A DNA stretch of 64,000 nucleotides, taken from the NCBI GenBank assembly GCA_013398015.1, contig VZRR01013430.1, forward strand, positions 62,841 to 126,840, given 5' to 3'. Numbering within the stretch: the stretch's first letter is position 1; every line of letters starts with the position of its first letter. The notes under the pieces were generated by a model that did no database searches, was not told the origin of the DNA, and worked only from the letters and a program-made list of their open reading frames with translations. The translations under genes and the position numbers were made by a program. Shown piece after piece: positions 12,311-26,134 of the stretch. Source of the stretch: Oreocharis arfaki. Its lineage: Eukaryota; Chordata; Aves; Passeriformes; Paramythiidae.

Positions 12311-15300
12311 AAACCCTGGGTACTATTCATACAAGTTTATCATACCTATCATTTTTAATTGGCAACTAAAATAATTTGTTTGATTTATATGATTTTCTTG
12401 TTATTCATTGTCCTGTCTTTGTTTGGTTCTACTTTTAATCGTAGAAGCCCAGCAGAGTTGCCCCTGAGGTAGTGATGATAATCTGAGCTTAAATTTCTAA
12501 GGAATTTGTTTAAGGGAAGCTTGGATAAGCCTTAAAGCAAATCTTCAATGAGCTTTTGTTCTTTTAAATTATTTTGTCATAAGACAACATTTTCAGAAAG
12601 GACAATTCTTGCTGAATGGAGGAAAGATTTATCGATGAGGCTTTGCATGGAAGTGCTTATAAAATATTTTTACACGATCTATTTAACCCTCCGAAACTAC
12701 GTCCAAACAACTCTGATTATCATAGATGCTTAATGTTGATAATGTTGCCCACCACAGAAGCAAAGAGAAATACCTCTTATATAAATAAACATGACAGGGT
12801 GGTTTATACCCTTTAGTTTTATTTTTGTACATTTCAAATTCTTTGAGTGCTGCTGAAGATTTATGTAGGAAGAAGATTTTCAACAGTACCAGTGTAGTAT
12901 ATGAAATAGTAGATCTAAAGAACAGCAAAGAAATATGACCAAAAACATTAGAAAAAAATTCTACTCCTAGAAATAACTAAGTAATAGCTGAACCTGATTT
13001 AGAGCTCCTGAACAGATTAAGTATATGACTGAAGTACCTCTAAATCCCACTGTCTACATGCAGCTACACGTGAAATCATGAGATCATTCCTAGATTTGAG
13101 GGATTTCTCCACACCCTTATTTTCCTCTTTACACCTCATGGGTTCCACTGTACAGTAAAAATCAACAGTGGTGTGACAGTCATGATGTGCTGCCAGACAT
13201 CAGAGCTTAGAGCGGCCCTTAAAATACCATACATGGACTATTTCTAGACTAGGCTGCAGCCCTGGGATGACACATAGGAAATATTTTATGGATTTGGAAG
13301 GGTTTTACTTTGTTTTAACTTTGTTCTACCACCAATGGTCATGTATTTTTTCTCAGTTTTTTCTAAAATTGTTTTAAATTGAACTAAAACTCCTTTGCAA
13401 ATTATCATATATTTACTTAAAGTTTTAAAAATCACAGGACTTACATACAATGATTTTGACAGTCACATCCTTGGGTTCTGTCAAAAATACGAGGAAAGCA
13501 AAACTGATCTCAACTTCTGTTACTTGAGACCTGAATAGACGTCATAATTCATTATAAATGATAGAAAATAAATTTCCTGTTAAGAAATCCATTATTTGCT
13601 GGTCACTGATGGCAATACATTTATCTGATGCCTGAACATCTGCATGTGCATTCACAGTGTCTCCCCTTCAGGTGTAAAGAAACACAAATCAAAATTTTCC
13701 CCATGTCCTGCTACCTCACAGGTGAAAGTGAAGAGAATGGTTTTGAAAAGCCACTGGGTCAAAGGAAAAAAAAGACAATTTATCTACATTAACACAGCCT
13801 GTCTGTCCTGCCACGCAGCCAGCACGTAACAGCATGTTACAAACTGAGTACCAGCTGAGTCTTCACGTTATCATGAGAGAGGGAGAAGGAAAAGTACTTT
13901 GGACAAGTTTAAAAGCGCAAACCATCTGTTCCCCTATTTTTAAGCACTTTTTCACCTTCCTTCTTCACAATCCTGTATCTCCACCTCACCTAGTTACGAA
14001 GCTGCATGCTCAAATACCTCACCTGAACCCTGGCATTAACGCTTGTGCCAACAAAATGAATTTCTTTTTTCAAAGGCACGGCAAGGTTTGAAGCAAACCA
14101 TCCCCCACCTCCTGACAAGAGGAAAAGGAAATGACCTGGCTGCAAAACCTTCTATTAGAACCAGATTTACTGACAAACACTGCTTACCTAAACACAGCTC
14201 GTGTCAATTTGAATTTGCCTGGTGGACATGGAGCAAGCAAAGATAAGAAATTCTGTCCATGAGCAGAGCTGTCTATCACAGACACTGTAAGGTATTGAAC
14301 TGGAATCAGATTAGGTTGTGTTTAGTGCAAGGGTAATATTTTATCCAATATTAGTTTCATAGTTTCCCCTTTCTCCTTTCCTTCCTATATAAATGAACTG
14401 CTGTTGGCATATAGGCAACACAACAACATGCTATTTTATAGCATTTCTATGTCATTAAAAAAGCAAAATAAAGAAGTTGCAATTCAGCAGAGTGTAACAT
14501 TCTGCAGAGGGCACCCTCGGTACAGTCAGAACCGATCACCTTCTCCCACTGCATCCCTCCTCCACGACTTTAACTACTTAATACCACATTTACAACTGTC
14601 AGGAATACACAATAGGAAAAGGCTTTCCCTGATGGCAGCAGAACAATGTCTGATGTAGACCTGTGAAAGAGAACAAAGTATACCTACACAGAGAACAGGC
14701 ACTTTGCTTTTCATATATCAGAAATGCTTTTTGGCTTAATAACTTATCATGAATTAATTTGCTGTCAAGAACTATATACTCATGATAAAGACAGTGTCTA
14801 TCTGCTATTATTATTATTATTCCATTTTCTTCTTTATTTTTCCTTTGAAGGCTTCTACTTATCCAGAGACACTGAGAAAATTCTAAGTGAAGAAAAGGAG
14901 GATTGCAAGCAAACATGGTTATAGCAGCACATTTCTGATATGGCATAATATTAAGACTTTCCACTGTTTTAACATTGAATTCTCACAAACAAGACAGGAG
15001 ATACTGTCTTCACTGGAGGTGTGAGACAAGGCTCATTTAAATATTATTAAAAGGCATTCTCCCTGCTCAGACTGTTCATCCCCCATGCTCTGTGCTTTCT
15101 GCTGACACAGCTGCTTCTTGTCCAACTCTACTGCAAATATAACCTTCTCTCTCTTTTTTTTTTCCTCCCACCTCCTTCAGAACCATTTCTGGGCAGTTTC
15201 ACAAGAATTTTGATTGCTGTTGTAAAGTTTACTTCACTGCCATCTGACAGCTCTTTGCTGGCCTTGGTGAAATGAGTTGATGGTCTCAGTTAATTTCCTA

Positions 15301-16473
15301 ACAGGCAGGTGGTCACAGCTTAAAACATCACCTCTGCTGGCAAGAGGACTCCCAGCCAACAAAAATACAAGTATAGGCTCACCACTGGGTGAAGGACATG
15401 CTTAAAGGGAAACACATTTTAAAGTGCTCTTGGAAGGAAAGCTCAGCTTTGCAGATGGATTAAAAATTAACAGAAAATGAACTCTGGTAAATGGTCCTGT
15501 AACAAAAGATCTAAATGATCCTGGTGGATAACTCATCTTGGTATAGAGAAGCCAGAACCACAAAGCAAAAGTGGAGACCAAGCTGTGCTGATAGAGCTAT
15601 TTCTGTATCTTTATCAATATCTTTGTCAGTATCCATACAGCAAGACTGCTTGTGAGCTGGGGAGAGGAACATATCCAGAAGAACCAAAGTTTGAATACTC
15701 AGTGTTGAGAACCCTCCCCTTGCTTCCTACTCTAAAAACACTTCATTGTAAATTAAAATCCATTATATAACAAAGCAATCCATAAGGCTGTCACATTTTC
15801 CTTTGAGAAAACAAGGAATTGTTTGTTAAATTCCTGAAGCTCTCTGTGATGGGGCAGTTTGGGTATATTCGAATCATTTGCCATTAGGAAGCTTTCTAAC
15901 CAACAAACATGCAGCCAGTATTAGATGAGGAATTGAAGAACATTGCAATCTGAATCTCTGAATCCAATTAAAACCTGACCTCTCTTCCAGAAATGGTCAG
16001 GAGCAGAGTTTAATATCCCTATAAAACTTCCAGGATATGTGAATTCGGATGAGTAGCAGAATTTCCTCAGGAGATACAACCATCTGCGTTGTACCCTGAC
16101 TCCACCTTTTTGGAAAATGAAAGCAACTTCACACTGACTGCAGAGTATTCTTCTGAGAATAACTACTGCTACTTAACTTTATTTCCAGTGTATTTTTCTC
16201 AGACTCAAGGAAAATTGCTTGCTCTTTGTTGATTAAATCGTGTCAGCAAGTGTTTTAATTTATGCATTTTAGATAGAAAAGCAGAACAATTTTCATTCTT
16301 GGGCAAGGATAATCATAATTAAAAACGCATTAGCTGATTACACCAAACATCCATCGCAAAAAAAAAAAGTATTCTATATCATGATTTATAAATTATGATT
16401 TTTTGAGTAACACATTTTGAAATGATACAATCTTGTAAGCTGATGAATAGTTTTTGGTAATCCCCCAGCTACC
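12311..16473. other. AT-rich single-copy DNA, no gene seen
   Basis: No gene or repeat family is recognised. A long pyrimidine run ending in CAG (15150-15180) looks like a splice acceptor, but no matching donor or open frame follows. Short A runs occur near 13769 and 16358. Confidence 0.55.
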
Positions 16474-16585
16474 CAGAGCTTGGAGCCACCTGGTGTGGTG
16501 GAAGGTGTCCCTGCCTGTGGCAAAGTGTTGGAACAAGATGGTTTTTAATGTCCCTTCCAACCCGAACCATTCTGTGCTTCTCTGA
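16474..16585 (+). mobile_element. CR1: CR1 LINE 3' end
   Basis: This is a severely 5'-truncated CR1 copy in the sense direction, only about 110 bases long. It has 'gagcttggagccacctgg', 'ggtggaaggtgtccctgcc', 'ggaacaagatgg' and 'gtcccttccaacccgaacc', and it ends with an ATTCTGTG-type 3' terminus. These are consecutive blocks of the avian CR1 3' end. No coding part remains. No clear target-site duplication is visible, which is usual for CR1. Confidence 0.85.
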
Positions 16586-19113
16586 AGCCTATTTCAAATA
16601 CCAGCTTCTAAAATAAAGGTTGAAATACCTTGACTTTTTGCCATCCAAGGATGAAGGAATCTCCTCTGAAGCAGACTCAGTATTTCCTATTTCTGCACGG
16701 TAAAAATATCTTACTGCTATAATGAGATTAATACTTCCTCACAAATCTACTCACTTGAGCTCACGTTCAAGTTTTTGACATCTTCCACAAGCAATCGTTT
16801 CCCATACAGGATGTATTGCTTTAACAGGTATTCATTTTACTGAGCTCCACTATAATTTTTCAGTCTTACATGATGCCTCAAGATGTTCCACACATTGTGA
16901 AAAGAAAGCTAAAAGGGAATAATTTGCATATATTACTTAAGTTGTACACGCTGTAAATATTGATCTGCTGATAGAGAAGAAAAATTTGGGTTTTTTTTTT
17001 TGTTTTGTTTTTGTTTTTTTGTTTTTTGTTTTTTTTTTAATTAGCAGTTGCATTTCTATAGTTTTAAGAATATTTTTCAGGTTAAACTTTGTGAAGAGGT
17101 CAGAGCTCTGCTCACCCCTGCAGCTGAAGGCTATTTGACACTCCAGTCCATGACATTCAGTGTGCATTATGGCAATCTGCAGATGATGGAAACTCTACAC
17201 TTTTACTCTTTTGCAGTTATTACCGGTTCAGCACAAACTGTTCAAAGCTCAACCACTGCTGCCTGTGCTATGCAGAGAGCAAAGCTGCGTTTCACAGCTT
17301 TGGCCCATTATTTTAGCCAACTCCCACTGACTCTCAAGGATGACGCACAGATACTCCTGGGAAAGGTTTTGAGTAACTTTCAAGCCTTTTCTCTCCTCAG
17401 AAGTGAGAAGCTGTAACTCATCTTACATGTGAGAACAAAAAGAAATAAACAACCTCCTCGTCCCGCCTTCACACCAACCTCCACTATCTATTTGAGAAAG
17501 GTTCTGGTAAAGAACTGCAAACCTCAGTAAAAAGGAATAAGCATAAACAGAATTCATCTAGGGAAGGGACCACAGGATGAATTAGCTCAGGCTAAAATGT
17601 TGAGCATGTAAAACTCCTGTCAGAGGCCTGGGAGCACGGGTCCTTCCCCTTTCAGAAGCACGGAGCACATGAAATGGTCGAGGCCCGAGAACCAGTCTGG
17701 TTACCACTGGTAATTTTATTTTATCACCAGATTAAGTGTACCAGATATTCTACACACCGCTCACACTCCAGGAGTACCTTAATCACAGGGCACAGAACAA
17801 AGAGGTGAAAAAATACCTTTGGGACCAGTATGTATCTTACCAGTGGTAGATGGTTCCTCCTCATCAGCCCAGGTTTGGGTCACCCCAGTGCCACAGGTTT
17901 CCTTTCCATCCTCCCTTCCTCCTGTTCTTCTTACAGAATTTCCTGGCTTTCCTCACACTTTTCTATGCACAATTTCTCTCCTCCTTCAACAGCTGCCTGT
18001 ACTGAACTTAGCAACACCTTCACAGCTCTCCACAAACCCACCTCTTGTTTCCTCGTTTTCTTGTAGGCTTCTTTTCCTAATTCTCTCTCTCCTGGAACAG
18101 ACAGCTACACAGCCTCTACAGGAGAAATGCCTCCTAGAATAAAGTTTTTTTATTTTTTAATTTATTTTTTTTTAATGGCACTAAAATTCCAATCTTAACC
18201 ACCTTTGGCAGGGCCATACAAATAAATAAACCCCTACAACTCTAAGAAGAACTGCGTGCCATTTCAGAAGACAGAAAAAGACCCCACTGTCCTGAATCTA
18301 AGAGTTATTAAGGGTCCCAGAGAGAAGCAATGTCACCATACAGGAATTCACTACACGGATAGCCCTGGAGAAGACTCTCATCTTCCTGGCACCCCTGGTG
18401 CCTGAAGTGAGGTGAGATTCTCTGTCCCTCATCCCTTTTAAGCACCTCAATTCCATGACAGGTCTGGGCAACAGTCACTGGGTTTGTTTTCGATTTTGTT
18501 CAAAATGCAGTGTCTCTCTGCTGAAAATGTCCAATGTGCTATTTCACATTACAGCAGAACAAAACACTTTCTCCTACCAAGGAATACTGTGGGGCCCAAT
18601 TTTCCATTGCTTGGATTTCTATTTTTAAGGTTTTTCCACCCAAGCAAATGCTTTTGCTCTGACAGCGTTTAATAACAAGTTTGACCTTGGAGTGTGTAAG
18701 TTTAAATGATTTCAGAGAACTCTGCAGCAGAAAATCAGGGGCCAGGGATTCTTTTCCTTATTTGAATTTTATTATTTTGGGAGAAGGGGGAATCCCTTGT
18801 TTCACAGAAGAAATTACTTTTGAGCCGCAGTGTGAAGACTTTTTGCATGAGCGCATGAGGAGCCACAACTTTCTTATGCTTCCCCCAGTTAATACAGAAC
18901 TGTCACCACTGCTAAAGCAACTTTGCTGCTTCCCCCTGGGAATATCCCTGAAAACACAGTAAAGAGAGCTGAGAACAGGTTTAGTGTGTGCTGGGAAAGG
19001 AATGTTTTTTCCTAGGATTCAGGACACCTTGGGTATCATCCCTTCCTGGCAGCCCTGGGAGCTGGCACAGCTTTGTGAGGCTGCAAAGCAGCCCTCGATT
19101 TTTCCAGTGGATT
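16586..19113. other. AT-rich single-copy DNA, no gene seen
   Basis: No gene is recognised. A T-rich low-complexity tract lies at 16991-17038. The 122-codon plus frame at 17048-17416 has no recognisable domain, codon bias or splice context. Confidence 0.55.
16991..17038. repeat. T-rich low-complexity tract
   Basis: About 48 bases of T runs interrupted by single G residues, a (TTTTG)n-like tract. Such tracts are prone to slippage and sequencing error. Confidence 0.95.
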
Positions 19114-19177
19114 TGATGCCTGATCAGGCCACCTAAAAAACAGAGACTAGACAACAGTAAGGGAATAAAGGTGGGTA

Positions 19178-19183
19178 TTTATT
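19178..19183 (-). terminator. LTR polyadenylation signal
   Basis: AATAAA on the minus strand about 90 bases past the TATA box, which suggests a short R region ending near 19160. This is typical LTR spacing. Confidence 0.6.
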
Positions 19184-19229
19184 TGAAGGGCCTTCAAAGG
19201 CACACCCTGGGGAGCCAGAGGCTGCTGCC

Positions 19230-19253
19230 GAGATGGACCCCGAGATGGACCCC
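19230..19253. repeat. 12-bp tandem duplication inside the LTR
   Basis: GAGATGGACCCC occurs twice in direct succession at 19230-19241 and 19242-19253, between the TATA box and the polyadenylation signal. It may be private to this copy or a family feature. Confidence 0.9.
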
Positions 19254-19272
19254 AGGTCACGAGTTCTTCACA

Positions 19273-19280
19273 CTTTTATA
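19273..19280 (-). promoter_or_regulatory. LTR TATA box
   Basis: TATAAAAG on the minus strand inside the solo LTR, upstream of the LTR's polyadenylation signal, as expected for a U3 promoter. Whether it is still active is unknown. Confidence 0.65.
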
Positions 19281-20846
19281 GGTTTGGTCCATTTATCAAG
19301 ATCAATTCTCCAATTAAAGCTTCAGTTAATGATGTCATTTCCCCAAGCTCACTCTCTTCTTCCCAAGATGTTGGTTTACATTTTGGACCTAGGACAGGGC
19401 AGGCCTGGAGAGGGTTTGTTGTGCCTGTCTGGCCTGAGAGAGCAGCAGCTCATAGACCACAAGAAACTTCAGTTACACTCTAGACAGGACAGGATTTTAA
19501 ATTATAAAAGTTAAAACTTAAGGCATCAGATCCATGCCAGAATTCCCACCCTCATTATCAAACCCCATTCCCAAGAAAGATACAGCCTGTATAGAAGAGC
19601 TGTATGTTGTATTTCATCTGTGGGTTGAATATACACAATTCTTTATATCTGAATGACCAAATATGCACATATTTAATAGAGATGATTAAACTCCCCAATA
19701 CATGTGATCCTATTCAAATATTTGGGGATTTTTTTCTTTTCATTTCTCAATTTCATATAAACACCCCACAAACTCTGAGAAATATTTAAGACACACACAG
19801 AGCAGCTGCTTTATTTTAATGCTAAGCAAGAATGAAAATTAACTTTTGTTGCTGAACAGAAGAAAGGTCCTGCGGTGAAAAAAAATACTGTTTGTCTGAG
19901 TTATTACATAATTCAAAGATTAAATTACCTTTGGCTGGAGCTACATCAGTCTTTTTTCCCCTTAAAATAATAATATCCTGAGTACAACTGTGTAGGTACA
20001 GCAGTGGGACATGGCTCCTGGCAGTCTAATCATTGGTTCATCTAACGATATTCACGGGGAGCCAAAATGCTGCTGTTGAATCACTGCCCTGCCCTATTCT
20101 AAAAAGCCACCAGGTGAGCTGTTTCAGTGGTAATAGCAATGGCAAACACCACAAAAGGATTTTTTGTCAACAGATCCGCACAGAAAAGCAACGCTGCAGA
20201 AGCAATACTGATTGCTGCAGGGAAAAAAAAAAGAATATTTCAGGTGTACTCTACATTACACTTCCACAAACCCACTTAGGTAACATGGAACAATGTCACA
20301 TTCCATGGGTGCTCATTTTCATGATAAAATTCTCTCTAAATCTATGTGTTACTAATTTTCTGTACTGATCTACAACGATTGAAATCCATACAGCATGTTC
20401 ATTATCATAACTATTATACAGAAGATGTTGATCTCCATAGAAGATCCCTTTTTTTTCACAAGTACACGTAAATCCTGCAGAAAATTCTTTTTCCATCATG
20501 CAAACTCCTAAATAGGAGAAAGAATAAGAATGAAGAAAAATGAAAACAAAGCCAAAGACAAATCAGGCAATTTGATCTTTTTGTTTTCTCTCTTGGAAAA
20601 TAAAGGTGATGAAAGAAATTGTGACCCTTTCATTGTTCATTAATCATCTTCTATTTAATACGAGATTTCATATTCCAACTTCAATAATTGTGATTTACAT
20701 TCAGAGCTACATTTTAACTGCCATTTATGAGTGTCATGGGTAAAAGCATCAAATTTACAGTGGCTATCTCTAGAGATTTCCATTCCTAACAGAAGTGTTG
20801 CCTAAAAAAAATCAGAAGCTCGTGCATTTAAAAATGACATGATTAC

Positions 20847-20910
20847 AAAAAAAAAAAAAAGCCCTGGCATATAAAAAAAGAAAAAATAAAAAAAAAAAAA
20901 AAAAAAAAAG
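20847..20910. repeat. A-rich low-complexity tract
   Basis: Two long A runs, 14 A at 20847-20860 and a longer interrupted run up to 20910, separated by 'gccctggcatat'. They could be decayed retroposon tails, but no element body is recognised beside them. Confidence 0.9.
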
Positions 20911-23900
20911 CCATAGATGAAACAAAAGGTATCAAACACATTGCATGTAAGAAATATTTTGTAAATTATGTATTTAAGACACTTCTTGCAAAAAAACCAC
21001 TAGAATTCATATCTGGCAACTATCAGCTCTTCCTTGAGCCTCAAAAAAAACAGTGCACAAGGGCAGTCTTAGCACAAATTTCCACGTCCAGTCCTTTCTT
21101 AATGTTTCTGTGGGGTTTCTTATATTTTGGTTTATCCTCTGTAACTCTTGTGCCTTCCCTCCCAGGACATACAGACCACACACGAGTCTGACAGTAATGG
21201 CACTTCATTTCATGAGCAAGCCTTTCATCAAACAAGTATTACTTTCTGCCATGGAGATAATTTATTCTTTATGTATAATTGATTTGTGTCTGCACTTAAA
21301 AATGTCTTTTGAAATCCATATTATAACTAATACTGTCATATAATAAAAAGCAACACTTTTAATTTAAAGTTAATTATTTTCCATTATTCAACATTAGTAG
21401 ACAAGGCAAGAACTCTAGCTTAGTGCCAGAACATAAAAGAAGTTATTCTGAACTTATAATACAGGGGTTTAACAGCTTAATGTCAAGAAGCAATACTGCA
21501 AATTAAAAACTGAGTAAAAGGATTATGGTATCTCATATTTAGGAATTTCACATGACTACAGATAATTACAGCAAGTGGAATATTTTTGCAGCATTGTCCT
21601 GAAATCTACAAGTATAAAAGAAGTATTTTTATAGCAATTGCACAATATTCTGTAATAACACTTTAGACATAACATCTCTGTGGCATCTGAGGCTCACTGC
21701 AATACCCTGCTGCATTTTTCAAGGGGTTGTGGGAGGTATTTCTATTTCTTGCTTCCTTTTATCATTATTACAAGACAGCTCACTTCACCCACCTTATCTA
21801 AACCCCAGCTGGAATTGGGAAATCACAGGTATGACAGAGAAAGGGAGCCTCAAACACTGCAGGTATGTAAAGGTGCTACTTTTGAGGCCTCTTTTATGTG
21901 ACTCTTTCAGAAATAGAAACCACATGTGGGCAGCACATGATTCCTTGCAGCTACTTCAAATTCGAAGAACAAAAACACTTCATAAGCCACGTGAAATAAT
22001 TTCAGTGTTGACTTTCTGCAAGCATAAAAAGTTTTCAAAATGAGCCAAACACCTGGAAATGAGCATTATCTCGTTCTGGAGGTATCCATCCTCCAAAGGA
22101 AAATCATCCTCACAGTAGGCTAGAAGACAACTAATATACTACTAAGTTTTAGAGATGGAGAACTGTAATCCCTTATGGAGATTTTGGAAGGAATTTAGAA
22201 GACAGTTTTTCAGTGTTTGTGTATTCCTTATGCTTCTGATTGTGGTTATTCAGAAATCTCTGTCAAGAAAGCCACCCTCAGGGAAGAGCTCTTCCTGGAA
22301 AGTCCCCAGCAGAGACTGCAATCACAAGTACTCCACAATCTGCATTCTCGTGTGGATTTGCACTTACCAGGTTTTCCTTATCAGCTTGGAAAATATTGGC
22401 TTTTATGGCTGGTCTTTTTGAAGTCCAAGCTCCCTGAGCACCCCCATCTTCTCCAAAAAGTGTTCCATTCTCCCCTTCCACTCATTGTCAGGAACTCTCT
22501 TAACGGGAGAGGAAAGCTCACTGCACTGACCTAATAATGTGAGCGTGTCCTTGTTAGACTGAGCCTCATTTCCAGCCATAACCCCCTGTCTCAGCAAGGT
22601 GGATGGCCCTGCTCCAGCCCGTTTGCTCCCTTCTGGCACATCCCACTGCACCTCCGTGTTCTCCCACAGCTCCAGCATCAAAGACATCCGTGTGAGCTTA
22701 ATTATACACACACCCCCCTCACTGCTGCCTCTGATCTGCTCTGGGTGCCCCACTGGAGAGCTCTCAGAGCTTTCAAGGGTATTTAAAGAAACCAACTCAC
22801 ATTTACCAGTGCCAAAGCATAAGCCTGCAAGTCCACGAGCCCCACGACATAAATCTCTGCATTTGTGGCATATGGTTGCTTTTTTTTTTGACAGAATGTG
22901 TTCAGATTTTTCAGTCAGTCAGTCGATTCTCCCTTCACAGATTTGTAATCGTTCCACACTCTTCTATTCCTCACCCAATACACTATCACCACAGATTAAA
23001 GCAGCCAACTACAAAAGGTTTTAAATCTTATTTTAAGGGTACACACACTCTCTACATATACAGTGCAACAGACCACTGGCAATGTGCTTGACGAACTTTC
23101 AATCACATTAATTAACACCAAATAAGCAGTACAGCTCCATGCCCACAGAAGCCATGGTATCCCTGCCCACAGACAGATGAACCATCACATCCAAGTTCCT
23201 CCAGCAGGCACAGGAAGTTTTCAAAATAAATGCCCTTTAGTCATTACAGGACTACTTTTATTGTAATAGATGATGCTGGTGCGTGAAGGAGAACATAGAA
23301 GCAAATTTTATTTCTGAAATGTCTGCATCAATAAAGGTACCTAATTAAGGTATTCATTAAAGTATACAAAGTTAACAGGAAAAAGAATCTACAAAATATT
23401 ATTGCATTTCCCCATTAAACTAATTTAATTTGGTTATAACGCAAGTTCTAACAGGACGATATTATTAACTAGTTCAATTTCAAAATGTCTTGTCATGTTT
23501 ATTTTTATAATGTTACTGAGCAGAGTAGCAATTGACGTAATTTATTTTATTAAATAACATTTCTCAATTTGTTCAAAAAGGGGCAGTGGCCTGCTTCTGT
23601 CCACAGGCCCTGAGTGTGCTGGCATTTCTAAAATTACAGGAGAGTCCAGGTTTGCACCAATTTCACATACCAGCATTCAAAACTAGGTGTACTTTACTAC
23701 TCAAATCAGTAATTTCATCTGCAGTTATACAATTTGTGAGGTTAATATCTATAGTCCTTTGTAAATAGGGAACAGGTCTCTATTTCAGTCGGGCACTCTT
23801 GGTTATTGTTGTTTTCCACCTTTTACAAACAGACAATATGGATGTTTTCATTGGGTTTTAAAGTAATTATTGATGAAGAGCTACAAAGCTGTGTTTAACA

Positions 23901-24066
23901 GCCTCCCCAAATGGAAACAGAAAAACTTTCACAGTAAATAAAAATAATTTCTGGCTTTCTTCCATGGTGTTCTACTCAGACCATAGAAAATATAAAGGTC
24001 CCAGGGGCAAATTCACAGCAGCCTTGTCTAACCTGGACAGAGCTGGCTAGCATGAAACACTTCAGG

Positions 24067-24136
24067 ACAGTTTGTTAATTCTGGGCTGCATTTAATGGAT
24101 AGTTATGCACAGTTTGCTAATTCTGGGTTGCATTTA
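24067..24136 (+). repeat. Imperfect tandem duplication, 42-bp period
   Basis: The 28-base segment 24067-24094 recurs at 24109-24136 with two differences, both C/T. The offset is 42 bases. Confidence 0.85.
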
Positions 24137-26110
24137 TCCCCAGCAGTTCTCAAACATTCCACACGTGCCAGCAGCAGTGCAGGACACAGCATTCCAAACA
24201 GAGGCCCATGGAGACATCACTTTCTGCATGGGAAGGAACAAGACATCTCCACACCCTCTGCCAGCTGCATTAGCTGGTAAAGTGGTTTTTAACCTGGCCT
24301 GAGCACTCTGGGGCAGGAGTTCAACACTGAGAGCCCAAGAAAGAACATGCCAACAGCTGTAATCCCTGCAAACTGTACAAAATAATTCCTGAGCACAACT
24401 CTGTTCCTTGGCAGCGTTAATTATCACCTCTGAGTCCTCCCGTCTTCCCCTGTTGCTGTTGGCATCGCCTCCCATCCCTTCACCTGCAGCTTTCTCACTG
24501 CATCCCTCATCCCTCAGCCAGCTCTGCGTGGAGAAGCTCCGTGTTCTCTGCACTGGGTCTCATCTGATCTGCTAAACTCTGATCTGTTTCACACAGGGTG
24601 TGCGTTAGAAAAATCAATGCTGACAAAATTCTGCAGTCCAGCCTATAGATGTGGTTCAAAGCCCAGGATGTCAGCAAGAAGGTTTATTCAGCACCAAACC
24701 AGGATGTAACCTAGTGAAAAACCAAGTTATTTCTGTGAGTAATGCACAAACCATTCTCCTCGCAAGGCTTTATCGAACAAACCAAATAAAGATTTTCTAG
24801 AAGATAATGCAATGTAAACATAACTTCCTGCTAAAATAAAGTAAAACAAATATTGAAAATATAAATAAATACGTAAAACTAAGCATTTGCATAAGCCAAG
24901 GTTGTCCACCATTCATACATTTTGTTTTAATTTGGTGCAGAAGATCTCAAAATGAAGCATTTTGGTCACAGAGGTCATATCAGTTTAAAAGCTTCCATCT
25001 GCTCTGCCACATTGATTTTCTAATGCATATAACATGTTAAAATGAATATGGTCAATAGTTCAGCAGACCATACGAATCAGAGAACAGAAATGCTGCAAAG
25101 ATTATCCTGAGGCTTCACCAATCACGAGCACGGCCTAATGCCAGGAGAATAAAGGGATTTAATTCAGTGCCAAGGGATTAAATTTTATGCTTTACTACAA
25201 GTAAAGTTAAGTACTACATAAGCAATTACAATAAGTGGGATATGCCAGGAAATATGTGCAACTATTAATTCTGAAGAAAATGGTATTTCAGTTGGAAGGT
25301 GGGTATCAATAATTAAAATTTTAGGCAATCTCACTTGCACTTGCTCTGATGTGGCAGACACGTGTGGGAAAGGCTGAAAATGAAAATGGCAAAGAAGAAA
25401 ACTTGTAATAAAACTCACAAGTCTGTTCATGAGCCGAGCATACTATTTTTTTAAAAATCTGGTCCATTTACTGTGGCTCATACAATACACCTATTATTTG
25501 TTATTGGAGTCCAATTCTAAACAAAAATTTAAAAAGCCAACATCACAAACTTGTTTGAGCTCAAAGTCTTAAACGCCTTCTGCTACAAAATTAATCGTTA
25601 ATTTTAAATCTGAATAGAAAAGTTGCTCAAAACAGGAATTATTTTGCTTGTTTGAAGGAGAAAGGGTGCCAGGACCAGTGTTTATGAAAATTACACCACA
25701 GTGTTTGCCTGGCACTGAGTCAGGAAGCTCCAGCACACATCTCTGAAAGTGAGAACTGTCTTCAACAGGCTCCATCAGCCTCACTGCATGAACGACCACA
25801 GATTATTTGCACATGAGAATAAAAGATTTTATGCTAGACTTATGATTGATTTCTTTTTGCAGCTGTAGGAAATATTAAATATTTTTTTCCAATGGAAGTT
25901 ATTCCAGGAGTCTTTCCCCTGCTGTCACCTCCCTCAGAACAATTATAGCAGAATGCTGATTATCTGATTACACAAACTTCTTTGAGCAAAGACTCCAAAG
26001 CAGCAACATAATACCAGAATCTATGGAACAAATGATTTAACTTCCAAATCTCTGAATCTGGTTTTGCTATTAATTAACTTAATGACTCTTACAGCACCTT
26101 CCTGCGTTGC

Positions 26111-26134
26111 TTCTCATGTATCAATGCATGAGAA
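26111..26134. repeat. Short hairpin
   Basis: TTCTCATG (26111-26118) is the exact reverse complement of CATGAGAA (26127-26134), with an 8-base loop. Confidence 0.8.

Larger units (their letters stand above)
19114..19528 (-). mobile_element. Solo LTR of an avian endogenous retrovirus
   Basis: This 415-bp block has the layout of a retroviral long terminal repeat read on the minus strand. It is bounded by the inverted termini TGATGCC (19114-19120) and GGCATCA (19522-19528). On the minus strand a TATAAAAG box (19280-19273) is followed about 90 bases later by an AATAAA polyadenylation signal (19183-19178) and a T-rich U5 start. The flanks GATT (19110-19113) and GATC (19529-19532) could be a 4-bp target duplication with one change. 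No gag, pol or env sequence adjoins, so it is a solo LTR left by LTR-LTR recombination. From memory it resembles songbird LTRs of the TguLTR5 type; the class is uncertain. Confidence 0.8.

Noticed and set aside
12465..12478. TGAGGTAGTGATGA, resembling the let-7 seed
   Set aside because: The match ends after the seed region and no complementary arm forms the let-7 hairpin.
15150..15181. Strong splice-acceptor-like pyrimidine tract
   Set aside because: No convincing donor follows at exon-like distance and the next codons soon reach a stop.
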